In this document: positions 1 through 10,500 of the stretch, one piece after another | Layout: each line of letters starts with the position of its first letter | Numbering within the stretch: the first letter of the stretch is position 1 | Source of the DNA: Thinopyrum elongatum | Taxonomy: Eukaryota > Streptophyta > Magnoliopsida > Poales > Poaceae | NCBI GenBank assembly: GCA_011799875.1 | Contig: CM022301.1 | Coordinates: 9,071,570 to 9,135,569 of the forward strand | Reading direction: 5' to 3' | Length of the DNA: 64,000 bases | Notes under the pieces: model-generated | What the model was told of the DNA's origin: nothing | The model's database searches: none | Seen by the model: only the letters and a program-made list of their open reading frames with translations | Translations under genes and position numbers: made by a program

Positions 1-140
1 GCGCCGCGGGGGGCTGGGCACGCGGAGGCGACGACGGTGGCCGGCGACGGGGGACACCAGGCATGGCTTAGCGGCTGTGGAGCCCATCGGGGCCTCTCCC
101 CTGGGTTGCGGAATGGGAGAGGAGGAGGCGGGAGGAGCGC
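1..140 (-). mobile_element. Interior of older LTR retrotransposon, left part
   Basis: GC-rich sequence with no credible reading frame. It is continuous with 11723-12394 once the gypsy element at 146-11717 and one copy of its GGGGA target duplication (141-145 and 11718-11722) are removed. It therefore belongs to the interior of the element whose 5' LTR lies at 12415-13201. The rest of that element is left of the window. Confidence 0.55.
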
Positions 141-145
141 GGGGA

Positions 146-3100
146 TGTGACGCCCCCGGCTTAATCGTGCACTAATCATACACGCAAATGCACACGATCA
201 AGCCTAAGGACTCACTTGAAGATATCACAACACAACTCTAAAACATAAAATAAAGTCATACAAGCTTAATATTACAAGCCAGGCCTCGAGGGCTCGAATA
301 CAAGCTCGGTGGCATACAAGCGTCAGCGGAAGCATTAGATATCTGAGTACAGATATATTACAGAGAGAGAGAGATAAGCCTTCACAGAGGCGGGGTAAAA
401 ATAAAAACTACGATCGAAAGGCGTAGGCCTCCTGCCCTGGACCCTCCGTTCCTACTCCTGGTCGTCGAACGGCTCCTCGTAGTAGTAGTACTCGCCAGGC
501 GGATAGTAGTACTGGTCGTCGGCTGGGGCTTCTGGCTCAGGGGCTCCGTCGTCTGGTGGCATCAAATGGAAAATGGGGGAAAAAGAAAATAAAGCAAACG
601 TGAGTACTCATCCGAAGTACTCAGCAAGCAAGGATCTACACTACATATGCATCATTGTCAAAGGAATGGCTGTATATGTGGACTGGGCTGCAGAAATGCC
701 AGAGTAGAGGGGGAAAGCCTAGTCCTATCGAAGACTAGCATCTTCAACAATCTTCGACAGTCTTGCAGCAGCAGGAGAGAGCAGATGAACATAATGTAAA
801 GTAGTAATAGTAATATCATCAACCTCGACCTGAGATCCTTTCTCGACTCCCTGCGAGAAAGCAATCCCAGAGCCGTACTATCCAATTCTCATCACATGTT
901 CTAATTGTACCGATCGGGATACAACTCCGAGTGTCCGTTACCGTAGGACAGGCTATCGATAGAAGTTTCTTCCCTGCAGGGGTGCACCAACTTACCCACC
1001 ACGCTCACTTAACTCCGGCCGGACACACTTTCCTGGGTCATGCCCGGCCTCGGCCAAACGACACATCGCAACCCTACCTACAGCTCAGCAGAGAGGTCTC
1101 CGCCGGTCTACCTCCTAAGCGCAAGGGGGTCTTGGGCCATCGCCCCTCGCCCTCCGGGTCGTTGTGTGCAGGGTGGATACCAGCACCGCCTCGGAAGGCC
1201 GGTACGATCCGACCGTGCCGCAATGCTGAACTGGACGTCTGACAGAGCTTTCGGCTGATGTTACGATGCAGAACGCCCATACTATGCCCACGTGATGGTT
1301 AGTGCTATCGGGCCAAAGGCCCCTCGGATCAAATATCCAAACCGTAGTGGATTAGGAGCGCGCGGAAACGAGCAGAGACTCACGATCGATGTGACCCCGT
1401 CGCCCCGTCTCGAGGACTTGTGGCAAGGGCTAAGAGTGCCCGGCCACGCCTCGTAGTTATCTCGCGGGCACCATCCAGGTCAACCCGACTCCACATCACT
1501 TCGCAATAAGCTCGCGCGGGTACCCCTCAGGGCCGACCCGTCTTTAGTATCATAGTTTAGTGCAAGTCATAATATCCAAGGTAACTGTGTGTCTGACACC
1601 GAAGGGAACCCTGAGGAATCACCCTCGATGGAATTCCCGCTCGATGTTATCATCAAGGTGAACGAAGGAGGAATCACCCTCGAGGTCCACACTTGAGAGG
1701 TTGCGCGACGATGTCGTTATCGGGGGTGGTGTAGGAGGAATCACCCTCGCTTACCATGACCGAGTAACTAACCTACAAGGTTAACATCAGAAGTGCTAAT
1801 GAGGTATCACCCTCGGCACTCGACGGTAACCCAGCAGTGTCGGCAACAAAGGGGGGAAAAGTGATGTGCGGTGCCCTGGACTGATCTTCAATCCCGTAAA
1901 ACGGTTCTTCCGAGTATCCAGCGGGGCGGTCGGGACAAGTGGGTCTCTGATATGGCTCTACCCATCCTATGCTAAACAGTTTAGGATAACAGGTATGTAT
2001 CAAAAGTAGGTTACAAGTAAACAGGCTATGCATCAGAGTAGGATAGTAACAGCAGCAGTATCATCTAATGCAAGCATAAGAGGGGAGAGAATAGGCGATA
2101 TCGGAATGCTCAAAATGGGGGTGCTTGCCTGTTTGCTCGAGGGCAAGGGCAAGGTCTTCAGTAGTATCGTCGGGGACGTAGTCGTACTCCTGTGCGGCGT
2201 CTGCCTCGGGAGCTACGTCAACGTCGGGGTCTATCGAGAGAGAAGAGGGGGAGGAAACAGGTAAACAATATGCAATCATATGCCACACAGTGCGTGCTAT
2301 GCTATGATGCAGTGCAGGGTTGCCTGAATATGCATCTAAGTCATTTTAGTCATTTTTTAGAATTATTCTAGGATTTAATATCCGACGTGTGTGCACTATT
2401 CATCTGCCGGATTCGGGTCCGGAGTTACGAGTTCTTCTACGTAGGAGGTTCCGATGGAGAAACAGACAGCACGATCAGACTCGTCTCGTCGTTCTGAGCA
2501 ACTTTCATGTTTTAACTTTTTCGATCCGAGCTACGGTTTAAAAGTTATTAATTTTTTAAAGATTATTTGAATTTCTGGAATTATTTTATTTAACAGAAAA
2601 TGAATTATGATGTCAGCATGACGCGCTGCTGACGTCAGCAAGTCAACAGGACGGTTGACCAGTCAAACCTGTCATGTGGGTCCAGTGGGACCCACATGTC
2701 AGCATCTGTTTCTTTATCCAGTGAATTAGTTTAATTACCAGGATTAATTAGGGGGGGGGGCCCCACTTGTCAGTGAGACATTAGGTTAATCCAATTAATT
2801 TTATTTAATTAACTATTCAATTAGTCTAATTAATCGCGGGGGCCCACATGTCAGTGAGAGGGGATGAACAGTAACCACGGTTGACCGTGGTCAACGTGGT
2901 CAAAAATGGCCAGGGGGCCCACTGGTCAGCGTCCCAGAGTGGACCCCACGCCCGCCACGCTGGCGGCGACCGGCGTTTAGCCGCCGGCGACGTCGAAACG
3001 CGGCGGAGGGCGCAGGCCGGCGTCGGATTTCGCCTACGGGCGCCCAAATGGGACGGGGCCGGGTGCGTTCGAACGGCCGTTCGACGGCGCGTCTAACGGT

Positions 3101-4359
3101 GGCGGTGAGGTGGCCGGAAATGACTTGTGTCGCCGACGGCGAGCTTTGCGGCGGGCGCCGGAGTTCGGTCATCGACGGGATCGAGGCAGCTGCGCGCAAG
3201 TGACCAAATGGCGAGGCTGTTGGGAACCTACTCGATGCGCTGAGCACAAAGAACTCGGCCCGGTGACCATTTGGTCACCGGAAGGGCGCCGGCGGCGAGC
3301 TCATGCGGAGGCGCGTTCGGGCGCCGGTGGGACTAGGGCTAGGAAGCGTGCGAGGCCAGACAGAGAGACGGGGAAGGTAGAGTGGCTCACCGCGCGGCTA
3401 AGAAAAGCCCTCGTTAGGCTTAGTAGCTGCAGACGGCGCCGGAGACGACGAAGCTCGCCGGAGGCAGAGAGGTGCGGGGACGGCTCGATTGGCTTGCTGC
3501 GGGGCTCCCCGGCTCCTTCTAACTGCGCTGTTAGACGTGGCCGACGACGGCGCTTCTCCTTGGCACCTCCATGCGTTGCGGGGAGGCCGCTGACCACGTC
3601 GGTGGCGATGCGTGGCGACGGCGGCGCTCGGGCGTCTCGGATCTGGGGAGGCAGAGGGAGAGGCGAGCGAGGGAGAGAGAGGAGAAATGACGGGGGAAGC
3701 CAGGGGGAGAGCACCGGGCCTCGACCTTATCCTCGCCGCCGCACTGTTCCGTCGGTGGCGTCGCGGTGTCGCGTGCCCACCGGCGCGCGCGTGCTCGGCC
3801 AAGGCGCCGGCGACACGCAGGAGAGAGGTAAGGGGGAAATGGGCCTGCTGGGCTGGGCCAGTGCACTGTGCACTTGGTCCAGTCTAGTTTAACCTTTTTT
3901 TTCTTTTTCTTACTTTTCTGTTTTTCTTTCCTTTTCTGTTTTAAAATAGTTAGGGCATTTCTACACTTTTGAAAAATGTGAGAGTTGTCCCAAATATTGC
4001 AATGCAATATTATCTCTCATCAAAAAGTGGTTTGGGCAGATTTGGAGTTCATTTGAATCTGTAATGATTTAATAGATGTAAATAGTCTGTTTTAAGTGCT
4101 GTTTCAGGTTGTTTCACTCACTTAGCTAACTCCAAAAATAATGATTATGATTTTGCCATGACCACTGGGTTATTTGCTAATTAAATAACATTTCTCCGGC
4201 AGAGTTCGATCAACTTCAATTTGCACTTTGGAATTTAATTTGATTTTTCAGATTTGAATTTGAATTGGATTATTAACCCAAGTGACTAGGCAAAGCAAAT
4301 GATGATGACATGGCATTATTAGCAGTTGATCACTGTGGTCATTACAAGGGGGTGTTACA
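146..4359 (-). repeat. 3' LTR of long-LTR gypsy element
   Basis: 4214-bp direct repeat of 7509-11717. It is near-identical for most of its length but clearly diverged around 1850-2100 and 2250-2340. It holds a GC-rich block (about 2830-3890) in which several frames on both strands stay open by composition alone, and an AT-rich block at 3895-4359. In element orientation it starts TGTAACACCCCC, and it is preceded by a polypurine tract, which makes it the 3' LTR. Confidence 0.92.
1613..1815. repeat. Four spaced copies of a 15-bp motif in the LTR
   Basis: GAGGAATCACCCTCG occurs at 1613-1627, 1668-1682 and 1735-1749, and with one change (GAGGTATCACCCTCG) at 1801-1815. Spacings are 55, 67 and 66 bp. 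The motif is itself partly self-complementary (CGAGGGTGATTCCTC on the other strand). The same four copies recur in the other LTR from about 8978 to 9180. Confidence 0.8.
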
Positions 4360-4373
4360 AATTCTCCTCCTCT
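4360..4373 (-). other. Polypurine tract of long-LTR gypsy element
   Basis: On the minus strand AGAGGAGGAGAATT directly abuts the start of the 3' LTR (TGTAACA). A purine run at this place is the expected plus-strand DNA primer and confirms minus-strand orientation. Confidence 0.85.
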
Positions 4374-4397
4374 AAAAGAAATTCTCGTCCCGAGAAT

Positions 4398-6116
4398 TTA
4401 GGAGGTAGAAGGAAAGAGTCCGGGATATTCTTCCCGAAGATGATCCTCGCGTTCCCAAGTGGCTTCGTCTTCAGTGTGATTCGACCATTGCACTTTTAGG
4501 AACTTGGTGCCAGGCTTCAAGTCGATGACGAACTCGACAGCTCTAGCAGGGGGTATTCCTGGAAGTTCTTCTGGAAAAACATCCGGGAAGTCACAGACAA
4601 CTGGGATAGTCTCAATCCCATGAAGCGGAGAAGCATTCAACGCATTCAAGGCATAAATCTGAGCCTCGGCGTTCTGAGTGATATGAGCATGGTAATTCAC
4701 CATCTCATTCGAGGGGTGCAAGAGGTGAACAACTTTGGTGGCACAATTGATTGAGGCATAGTGGGCCTTCAACCAATCCATTCCCAGAATAAGGTCAATC
4801 TTGGACGATCTCAGAATAATGGGAGACGCACTGAACTCCAACTCTTCAATTTCAACGGGAACATTATAGCTAACTGTAAAGGTTCGGCAACCACCCGCGG
4901 GGGTGTGTACCAATAAGGGTGTGTTCATGTATTCGCATTTAATGTCATGCATGCGTGCAAAATGTTCTGACATGAAGGAATGCGATGCTCCTGAATCAAA
5001 TAAAACAGATGCTGGTACTGAATTAACGAGAAGTGTACCCATCACAGTATCTGGTTGATCTGGAGCTTCAGACATGTTGACGTGGTAGTACTGCCCACGA
5101 CCATAAGAAGGTCTGGCATTATTGTTGCGCTGCTGAGGAATACCACGGCCAATTCCACGTCCAGCAGAAGGGAGAGCTAGTTGATTCTGATTCTGAGAAC
5201 AGTCTCTAGCACGGTGATCTGGCTTGCCACACTTGAAGCATAGTCCGCTGTCAGGACGAGGTGTTGGAGCTCGAGGTGCTGGAGCTGGCAGGGGCTGTCT
5301 CGGTGGTGGAGGTGGCAGACGTGGAGCAGCATAAGAGGGTCTGTTTGCAGGTGCTGCTGAACGAAACATGCCTTGAGGGAACCAGATGCGTCGCTTCTGG
5401 GAAGACGAGCCCGAAGATGAGCCCGACTCACGAGTGCGTCTGGACGCTTCTTTATGCTTCTTCAGTCCAGTTTCAACCATGATAGCTTTATTCACCAAGG
5501 TGGCGAAATCAGGATAATCCTGGACAAGCAGTGCCAACTGTATGTCATGATGCAGTCCTTCACGGAACTTCTCCTGTCTTCGCTCATCAGTAGGAATGTC
5601 TTCTTCAGCATAGCGAGATAAGTCAAGAAACTCGCGCTGATATACTTCCACGGTCTTGTTGCCCTGAACAAGGCTACGGAACTCGGCCTTCTTCCGAGCT
5701 ATGACAGCTTGAGGAATGTAGCGGGCACGGAATGCAATCTTGAATTCTGCCCAAGTGACGACAGTACCAGGTGGTAGGGTCTGTCGGTAAGTAGCCCACC
5801 ATTGAGCTGCGGGACCCTTAAGAAGATATGTCACAAAAGTGACATAGTTAATTTCGGCGACACTAGCAGACTCCATCTCATGGGAGATGTCACGCAGCCA
5901 GTCATCTGCATCCAATGGGTTGACTGTGTTGCGGAAGAAGGATGGGCTGAGCCGCATAAATTCTGGCAAAGTGATGGAGAAAGGCTGCTGATTAGCATCA
6001 GGACGAGGGAACTGCTGCATAATTCCCGTCATAAACTGGCGGTTGAGTTCAAACTGTTGCATCATCGCTGCCATGTAATCAGGTGGTGGCGGCGGTGGCG
6101 GGTTGTTGTCAGCCAT
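4398..6116 (-). CDS. Gag-protease polyprotein fused in frame to an integrase tail
   Basis: A 572-residue frame from ATG at 6116 (MADNNPPPPPPPDY); the frame is open further upstream, but this start gives the usual gag beginning. Order: gag domain (about residues 60-250, with a WW-containing core AAQWWATYRQTLP), a Ser/Pro-rich linker, a CCHC zinc knuckle CFKCGKPDHRARDC at 293-306, and an aspartic protease with DSGASHS at about 374 and LILGMDWL about 75 residues later. Then comes the short lead into reverse transcriptase (DFPDVFPEELPGIPP). At about 4500-4512 this lead runs directly into KVQWSNHTEDEATWERED, which resembles the C-terminal end of integrase in Tekay-type elements. RT, RNase H and the integrase catalytic core are thus missing, with the frame kept to a stop at 4398. 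Gag forms the particle and protease processes it. The product could still assemble, but cannot reverse-transcribe or integrate. Domain calls are by motif recognition. Confidence 0.88.
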   Translation of the reverse strand: MADNNPPPPPPPDYMAAMMQQFELNRQFMTGIMQQFPRPDANQQPFSITLPEFMRLSPSFFRNTVNPLDADDWLRDISHEMESASVAEINYVTFVTYLLKGPAAQWWATYRQTLPPGTVVTWAEFKIAFRARYIPQAVIARKKAEFRSLVQGNKTVEVYQREFLDLSRYAEEDIPTDERRQEKFREGLHHDIQLALLVQDYPDFATLVNKAIMVETGLKKHKEASRRTRESGSSSGSSSQKRRIWFPQGMFRSAAPANRPSYAAPRLPPPPPRQPLPAPAPRAPTPRPDSGLCFKCGKPDHRARDCSQNQNQLALPSAGRGIGRGIPQQRNNNARPSYGRGQYYHVNMSEAPDQPDTVMGTLLVNSVPASVLFDSGASHSFMSEHFARMHDIKCEYMNTPLLVHTPAGGCRTFTVSYNVPVEIEELEFSASPIILRSSKIDLILGMDWLKAHYASINCATKVVHLLHPSNEMVNYHAHITQNAEAQIYALNALNASPLHGIETIPVVCDFPDVFPEELPGIPPARAVEFVIDLKPGTKFLKVQWSNHTEDEATWEREDHLREEYPGLFPSTS

Positions 6117-6359
6117 CCTGCTATTCCAACAGGGGTATTTCAGCGATAGCTTATGCAAGTGTTTATCAATAAACATGAGGTAACTCGACATTATTGAAAG
6201 AGTGCAATAGATGCTAGAAGTAGTCATTAAGACGTACAGATCCATACATAGTCGGTTACATTCGGGCCGCATAACGGCGCAAATTGAAAAGCTAGACATG
6301 CTAGGCGGCGCGCAGGCACGCGGTAAGGAAGTACACAACGGGACATAGCAAGGGCTACA
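6117..6359. other. Spacer between pre-gag ORF and gag
   Basis: Interior of the long-LTR gypsy element. The gag frame stays open through part of it up to 6338, but the residues before the ATG at 6116 look unlike gag. I see no other feature. Confidence 0.5.
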
Positions 6360-7117
6360 TCAGCGTCGGAGAAAACCACTGAAACGGGGTAACTGCAAGT
6401 GCGGACGATGGACGTTCGTCGCAGAAGGATCCTGCGCTCCATGGGCACTCTGATGCAGAACCCGGTCTCGAGAAGAAAGAAGAGGTCCACGTGCAGGCGT
6501 GTGACCTCCCACAGCAGGCCAGACGATCCCTGATGGCATCTCAGTCCTGCTCGGGTAAAGAATGTACTCCGGATGCATCCCTGCACGAACAGCTGGTAGC
6601 AACTGTGTCATAGCCTCGTAGTAGCGTGCTCGAGTGGCAAACAACTCAACAGCAAGTGCACGAACAGTGCGATCCAAAGCCTGAGCATAGTGGATCAGAA
6701 CTCGCTGATCATAGCGACGAGGCTCGTACGGGGCACAGATAGCTGTGTAAAATCCAGTAGCATCTCCAACAGGTGCATACGGAATGTGTCATCCAAGTTA
6801 GCACTGTGCTCTCCTCGGAGACGTGCGACAGCAGAGTAGGCGGCATCATGTACTGCCATCTCAATCGTCACGCCGATCCCGTGAAAACGGTGAAGCTCAG
6901 TGTCAGAGTTATCCTGCTGATCGTAGATGCGAACATCAGCATAGTACTGCTCCTGGTTGAACTCACGATAAACCTCATAGACCATGTACTCGGGGCACCA
7001 GCGGTATCCCAGCCTGATCAAGAGGGCGATCAGAACAGCTGGAAACCCAGGGACGTCTCGAGCACAGGTGCGAAGCACGAGCTGCGTCGTAGGACGAGGG
7101 GGAAACAGTCGATCCAT
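6360..7117 (-). pseudogene. Pre-gag ORF of unknown function, one frameshift
   Basis: Between the primer-binding site and gag there is a protein-like frame starting at ATG 7117 (MDRLFPPRPTTQLVL). It runs well to about 6780 and then drops into a short nonsense tail ending at 6695. A second frame continues the same style of protein (CAPYEPRRYDQRVL) to a stop at 6360. The switch is placed at about 6778-6782, immediately after the residues DDTFR, and would be explained by loss of one base. Without the break the product would be roughly 250 residues. I do not recognise a family or a catalytic motif. An ORF upstream of gag is well known in Ogre/Tat-type gypsy elements but is not a standard part of Tekay-type ones. 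It could also be a captured host fragment. Confidence 0.6.
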
Positions 7118-7508
7118 CTGAAATAAGAAGTTCAGGATTGTCGTAAGACATTGAGAAATATAACCGATCTCAAAAGGAAAGGTTAAACAAAACAATGGAA
7201 AGGAAATGATTATCAGACTAATCAGATCAATGACAGGGAAATCGCACTGAATCCAGTTCTCCGGGTGGATAGAATTAACGAGATCCTAAATGTCGGTGTT
7301 AGTAAATTTTATTAAACCCGAATAGATGAGAGATTAGAATCCCAGAGTAAAGATCGAGGAATAAAAGATCCTAATACCAGCCAGTTGGCGACGTGGGCCC
7401 GTAAGCCACACAGCCAAGTTAGTAAAACAATTTTTGACCACTAGACTCAACTTCGGCCAAGGAATTGGGAAGGGGGATTCCTAGAGGCAGTCGGCTCTGA
7501 TACCAACC
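7118..7508 (-). promoter_or_regulatory. Leader and primer-binding site (initiator Met tRNA type)
   Basis: The minus strand carries TGGTATCAGAGCC at 7505-7493, 3 nt inside the LTR end at 7509. This is the usual plant retrotransposon primer-binding site for initiator methionine tRNA. The leader at 7315-7508 is strongly similar to 37986-38177 in the second long-LTR element, although the rest of their interiors is unlike. Confidence 0.9.
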
Positions 7509-10500
7509 TGTGACGCCCCCGGCTTAATCGTGCACTAATCATACACGCAAATGCACACGATCAAGCCTAAGGACTCACTTGAAGATATCACAACACAACT
7601 CTAAAACATAAAATAAAGTCATACAAGCTTAATATTACAAGCCAGGCCTCGAGGGCTCGAATACAAGCTCGGTGGCATACAAGCGTCAGCGGAAGCATTA
7701 GATATCTGAGTACAGATATATTACAGAGAGAGAGAGAGATAAGCCTTCACAGAGGCGGGGTAAAAATAAAAACTACGATCGAAAGGCGTAGGCCTCCTGC
7801 CCTGGACCCTCCGTTCCTACTCCTGGTCGTCGAACGGCTCCTCGTAGTAGTAGTACTCGCCAGGCGGATAGTAGTACTGGTCGTCGGCTGGGGCTTCTGG
7901 CTCAGGGGCTCCGTCGTCTGGTGGCATCAAATGGAAAATGGGGGAAAAAGAAAATAAAGCAAACGTGAGTACTCATCCGAAGTACTCAGCAAGCAAGGAT
8001 CTACACTACATATGCATCATTGTCAAAGGAATGGCTGTATTTGTGGACTGGGCTGCAGAAATGCCAGAGTAGAGGGGGAAAGCCTAGTCCTATCGAAGAC
8101 TAGCATCTTCAACAATCTTCGACAGTCTTGCAGCAGCAGGAGAGAGCAGATGAACATAATGTAAAGTAGTAATAGTAATATCATCAACCTCGACCTGAGA
8201 TCCTTTCTCGACTCCCTGCGAGAAAGCAATCCCAGAGCCGTACTATCCAATTCTCATCACATGTTCTAGTTGTACCGATCGGGATACAACTCCGAGTGTC
8301 CGTTACCGTAGGACAGGCTATCGATAGAAGTTTCTTCCCTGCAGGGGTGCACCACCTTACCCACCACGCTCACTTAACTCCGGCCGGACACACTTTCCTG
8401 GGTCATGCCCGGCCTCGGCCAAACGACACATCGCAACCCTACCTACAGCTCAGCAGAGAGGTCCCCGCCGGTCTACCTCCTAAGCGCAAGGGGGTCTTGG
8501 GCCATCGCCCCTCGCCCTCCGGGTCGTTGTGTGCAGGGTGGATACCAGCACCGCCTCGGAAGGCCGGTACGATCCGACCGTGCCGCAATGCTGAACTGGA
8601 CGTCTGACAGAGCTTTCGGCTGATGTTACGATGCAGAACGCCCATACTATGCCCACGTGATGGTTAGTGCTATCGGGCCAGAGGCCCCTCGGATCAAATA
8701 TCCAAACCGTAGTGGATTAGGAGCGCGCGGAAACGAGCAGAGACTCACGATCGATGTGACCCCGTCGCCCCGTCTCGAGGACTTGTGGCAAGGGCTAAGA
8801 GTGCCCGGCCACGCCTCGTAGTTATCTCGCGGGCACCATCCAGGTCAACCCGACTCCACATCACTTCGCAATAAGCTCGCGCGGGTACCCCTCAGGGCCG
8901 ACCCGTCTTTAGTATCATAGTTTAGTGCAAGTCATAATATCCAAGGTAACTGTGTGTCTGACACCGAAGGGAACCCTGAGGAATCACCCTCGATGGAATT
9001 CCCGCTCGATGTTATCATCAAGGTGAACGAAGGAGGAATCACCCTCGAGGTCCACCTTGAGGAGTTGCGCGACGACGTCGTTATCGGGGGTGGTGTAGAA
9101 GGAATCACCCTCGCTTACCACGACCGAGTAACTAACCTACAAGGTTAACATCAGAAGTGCTGACGAGGTATCACCCTCGGCACTCGATGGTAACCCAGCA
9201 GTGTCGGCAACTAAGGGGAAGTGATGTGCGGTGCCATGGTCTAGTCTTCAATCCCGATGATCGGGTCTTCTGATGTCCAGCAGGGCAGTCGGGATCAAGT
9301 GGGGGTCTCGATCGTGTCTCTACCCACCTTATACTAAGCAGTCTAGGATAACCGGTAAGGTAACAAAGCAGGGTACAATAATCAGGCTATGCAGCAGATA
9401 TAGGAAAACAGTAGCAGTAGCAGTTCTAATGCAAGCATAAGAGAGAAGAGAATAGGCGATATAGGCATGCTCAAAATGGGGGTGCTTGCCTGTTTGCTCG
9501 GGGGCAAGGGCAAGGTCTTCAGTAGTATCGTCGGGGACGTAGTCGTACTCCTGTGCGGCGTCTGCCTCGGGAGCTACGTCAACGTCGGGGGCTACCGAGA
9601 GAGAAGAGGGGGAAGAAACAGGTAAACATAATGCAAACAAATGCAACACGGTGCGTGTGATGCTATGATGCAGTGCAGGGTTGCCTAAATATGCATCTAA
9701 GTCATTTTAGTTATTTTTAGAATTATTCTAGGATTTAATATCCGACGTGTGTGCACTATTCATCTGCCGGATTCGGGTCCGGAGTTACGAGTTCTTCTAC
9801 GTAGGAGGTTCCGATGGAGAAACAGACGGCACGATCAGACTCGTCTCGTCGTTCTGAGCAACTTTCATGTTTTAACTTTTTCGATCCGAGCTACGGTTTA
9901 AAAGTTATTAATTTTTAAAGATTATTTGAATTTCTGGAATTATTTTATTTAACAGAAAATGAATTATGACGTCAGCATGACGCGCTGCTGACGTCAGCAA
10001 GTCAACAGGACGGTTGACCAGTCAAACCTGACATGTGGGTCCAGTGGGACCCACATGTCAGCCTCTGTTTCTTTATCCAGTGAATTAGTTTAATTACCAG
10101 GATTAATTAGGGGGGGGGCCCACTTGTCAGTGAGACATTAGGTTAATCCAATTAATTTTATTTAATTAACTATTCAATTAGTCTAATTAATCGCGGGGGC
10201 CCACATGTCAGTGAGAGGGGATGAACAGTAACCACGGTTGACCGTGGTCAACGTGGTCAAAAATGGCCAGGGGGCCCACTGGTCAGCGTCCCAGAGTGGA
10301 CCCCACGCCCGCCACGCTGGCGGCGACCGGCGTTTAGCCGCCGGCGACGTCGAAACGCGGCGGAGGGCGCAGGCCGGCGTCGGATTTCGCCTACGGGCGC
10401 CCAAATGGGACGGGGCCGGGTGCGTTCGAACGGCCGTTCGACGGCGCGTCTAACGGTGGCGGTGAGGTGGCCGGAAATGACTTGTGTCGCCGACGGCGAG

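Noticed and set aside
931..1242. Frames at 931-1242 and 8296-8607 conserved between copies
   Set aside because: Conservation is explained by their position in paired LTRs; no protein motif.
3110..3892. 260-codon plus-strand frame in the GC-rich part of the LTR (also at 10467-11249), with overlapping minus-strand frames
   Set aside because: Present in both LTRs, rich in Arg/Gly/Pro, open in several frames on both strands because stop codons are scarce in GC-rich DNA; no domain seen.
7493..7505. Part of a tRNA gene
   Set aside because: Only the primer-binding complement of a tRNA 3' end is present beside an LTR; the same holds at 38162, 48371 and 61127.
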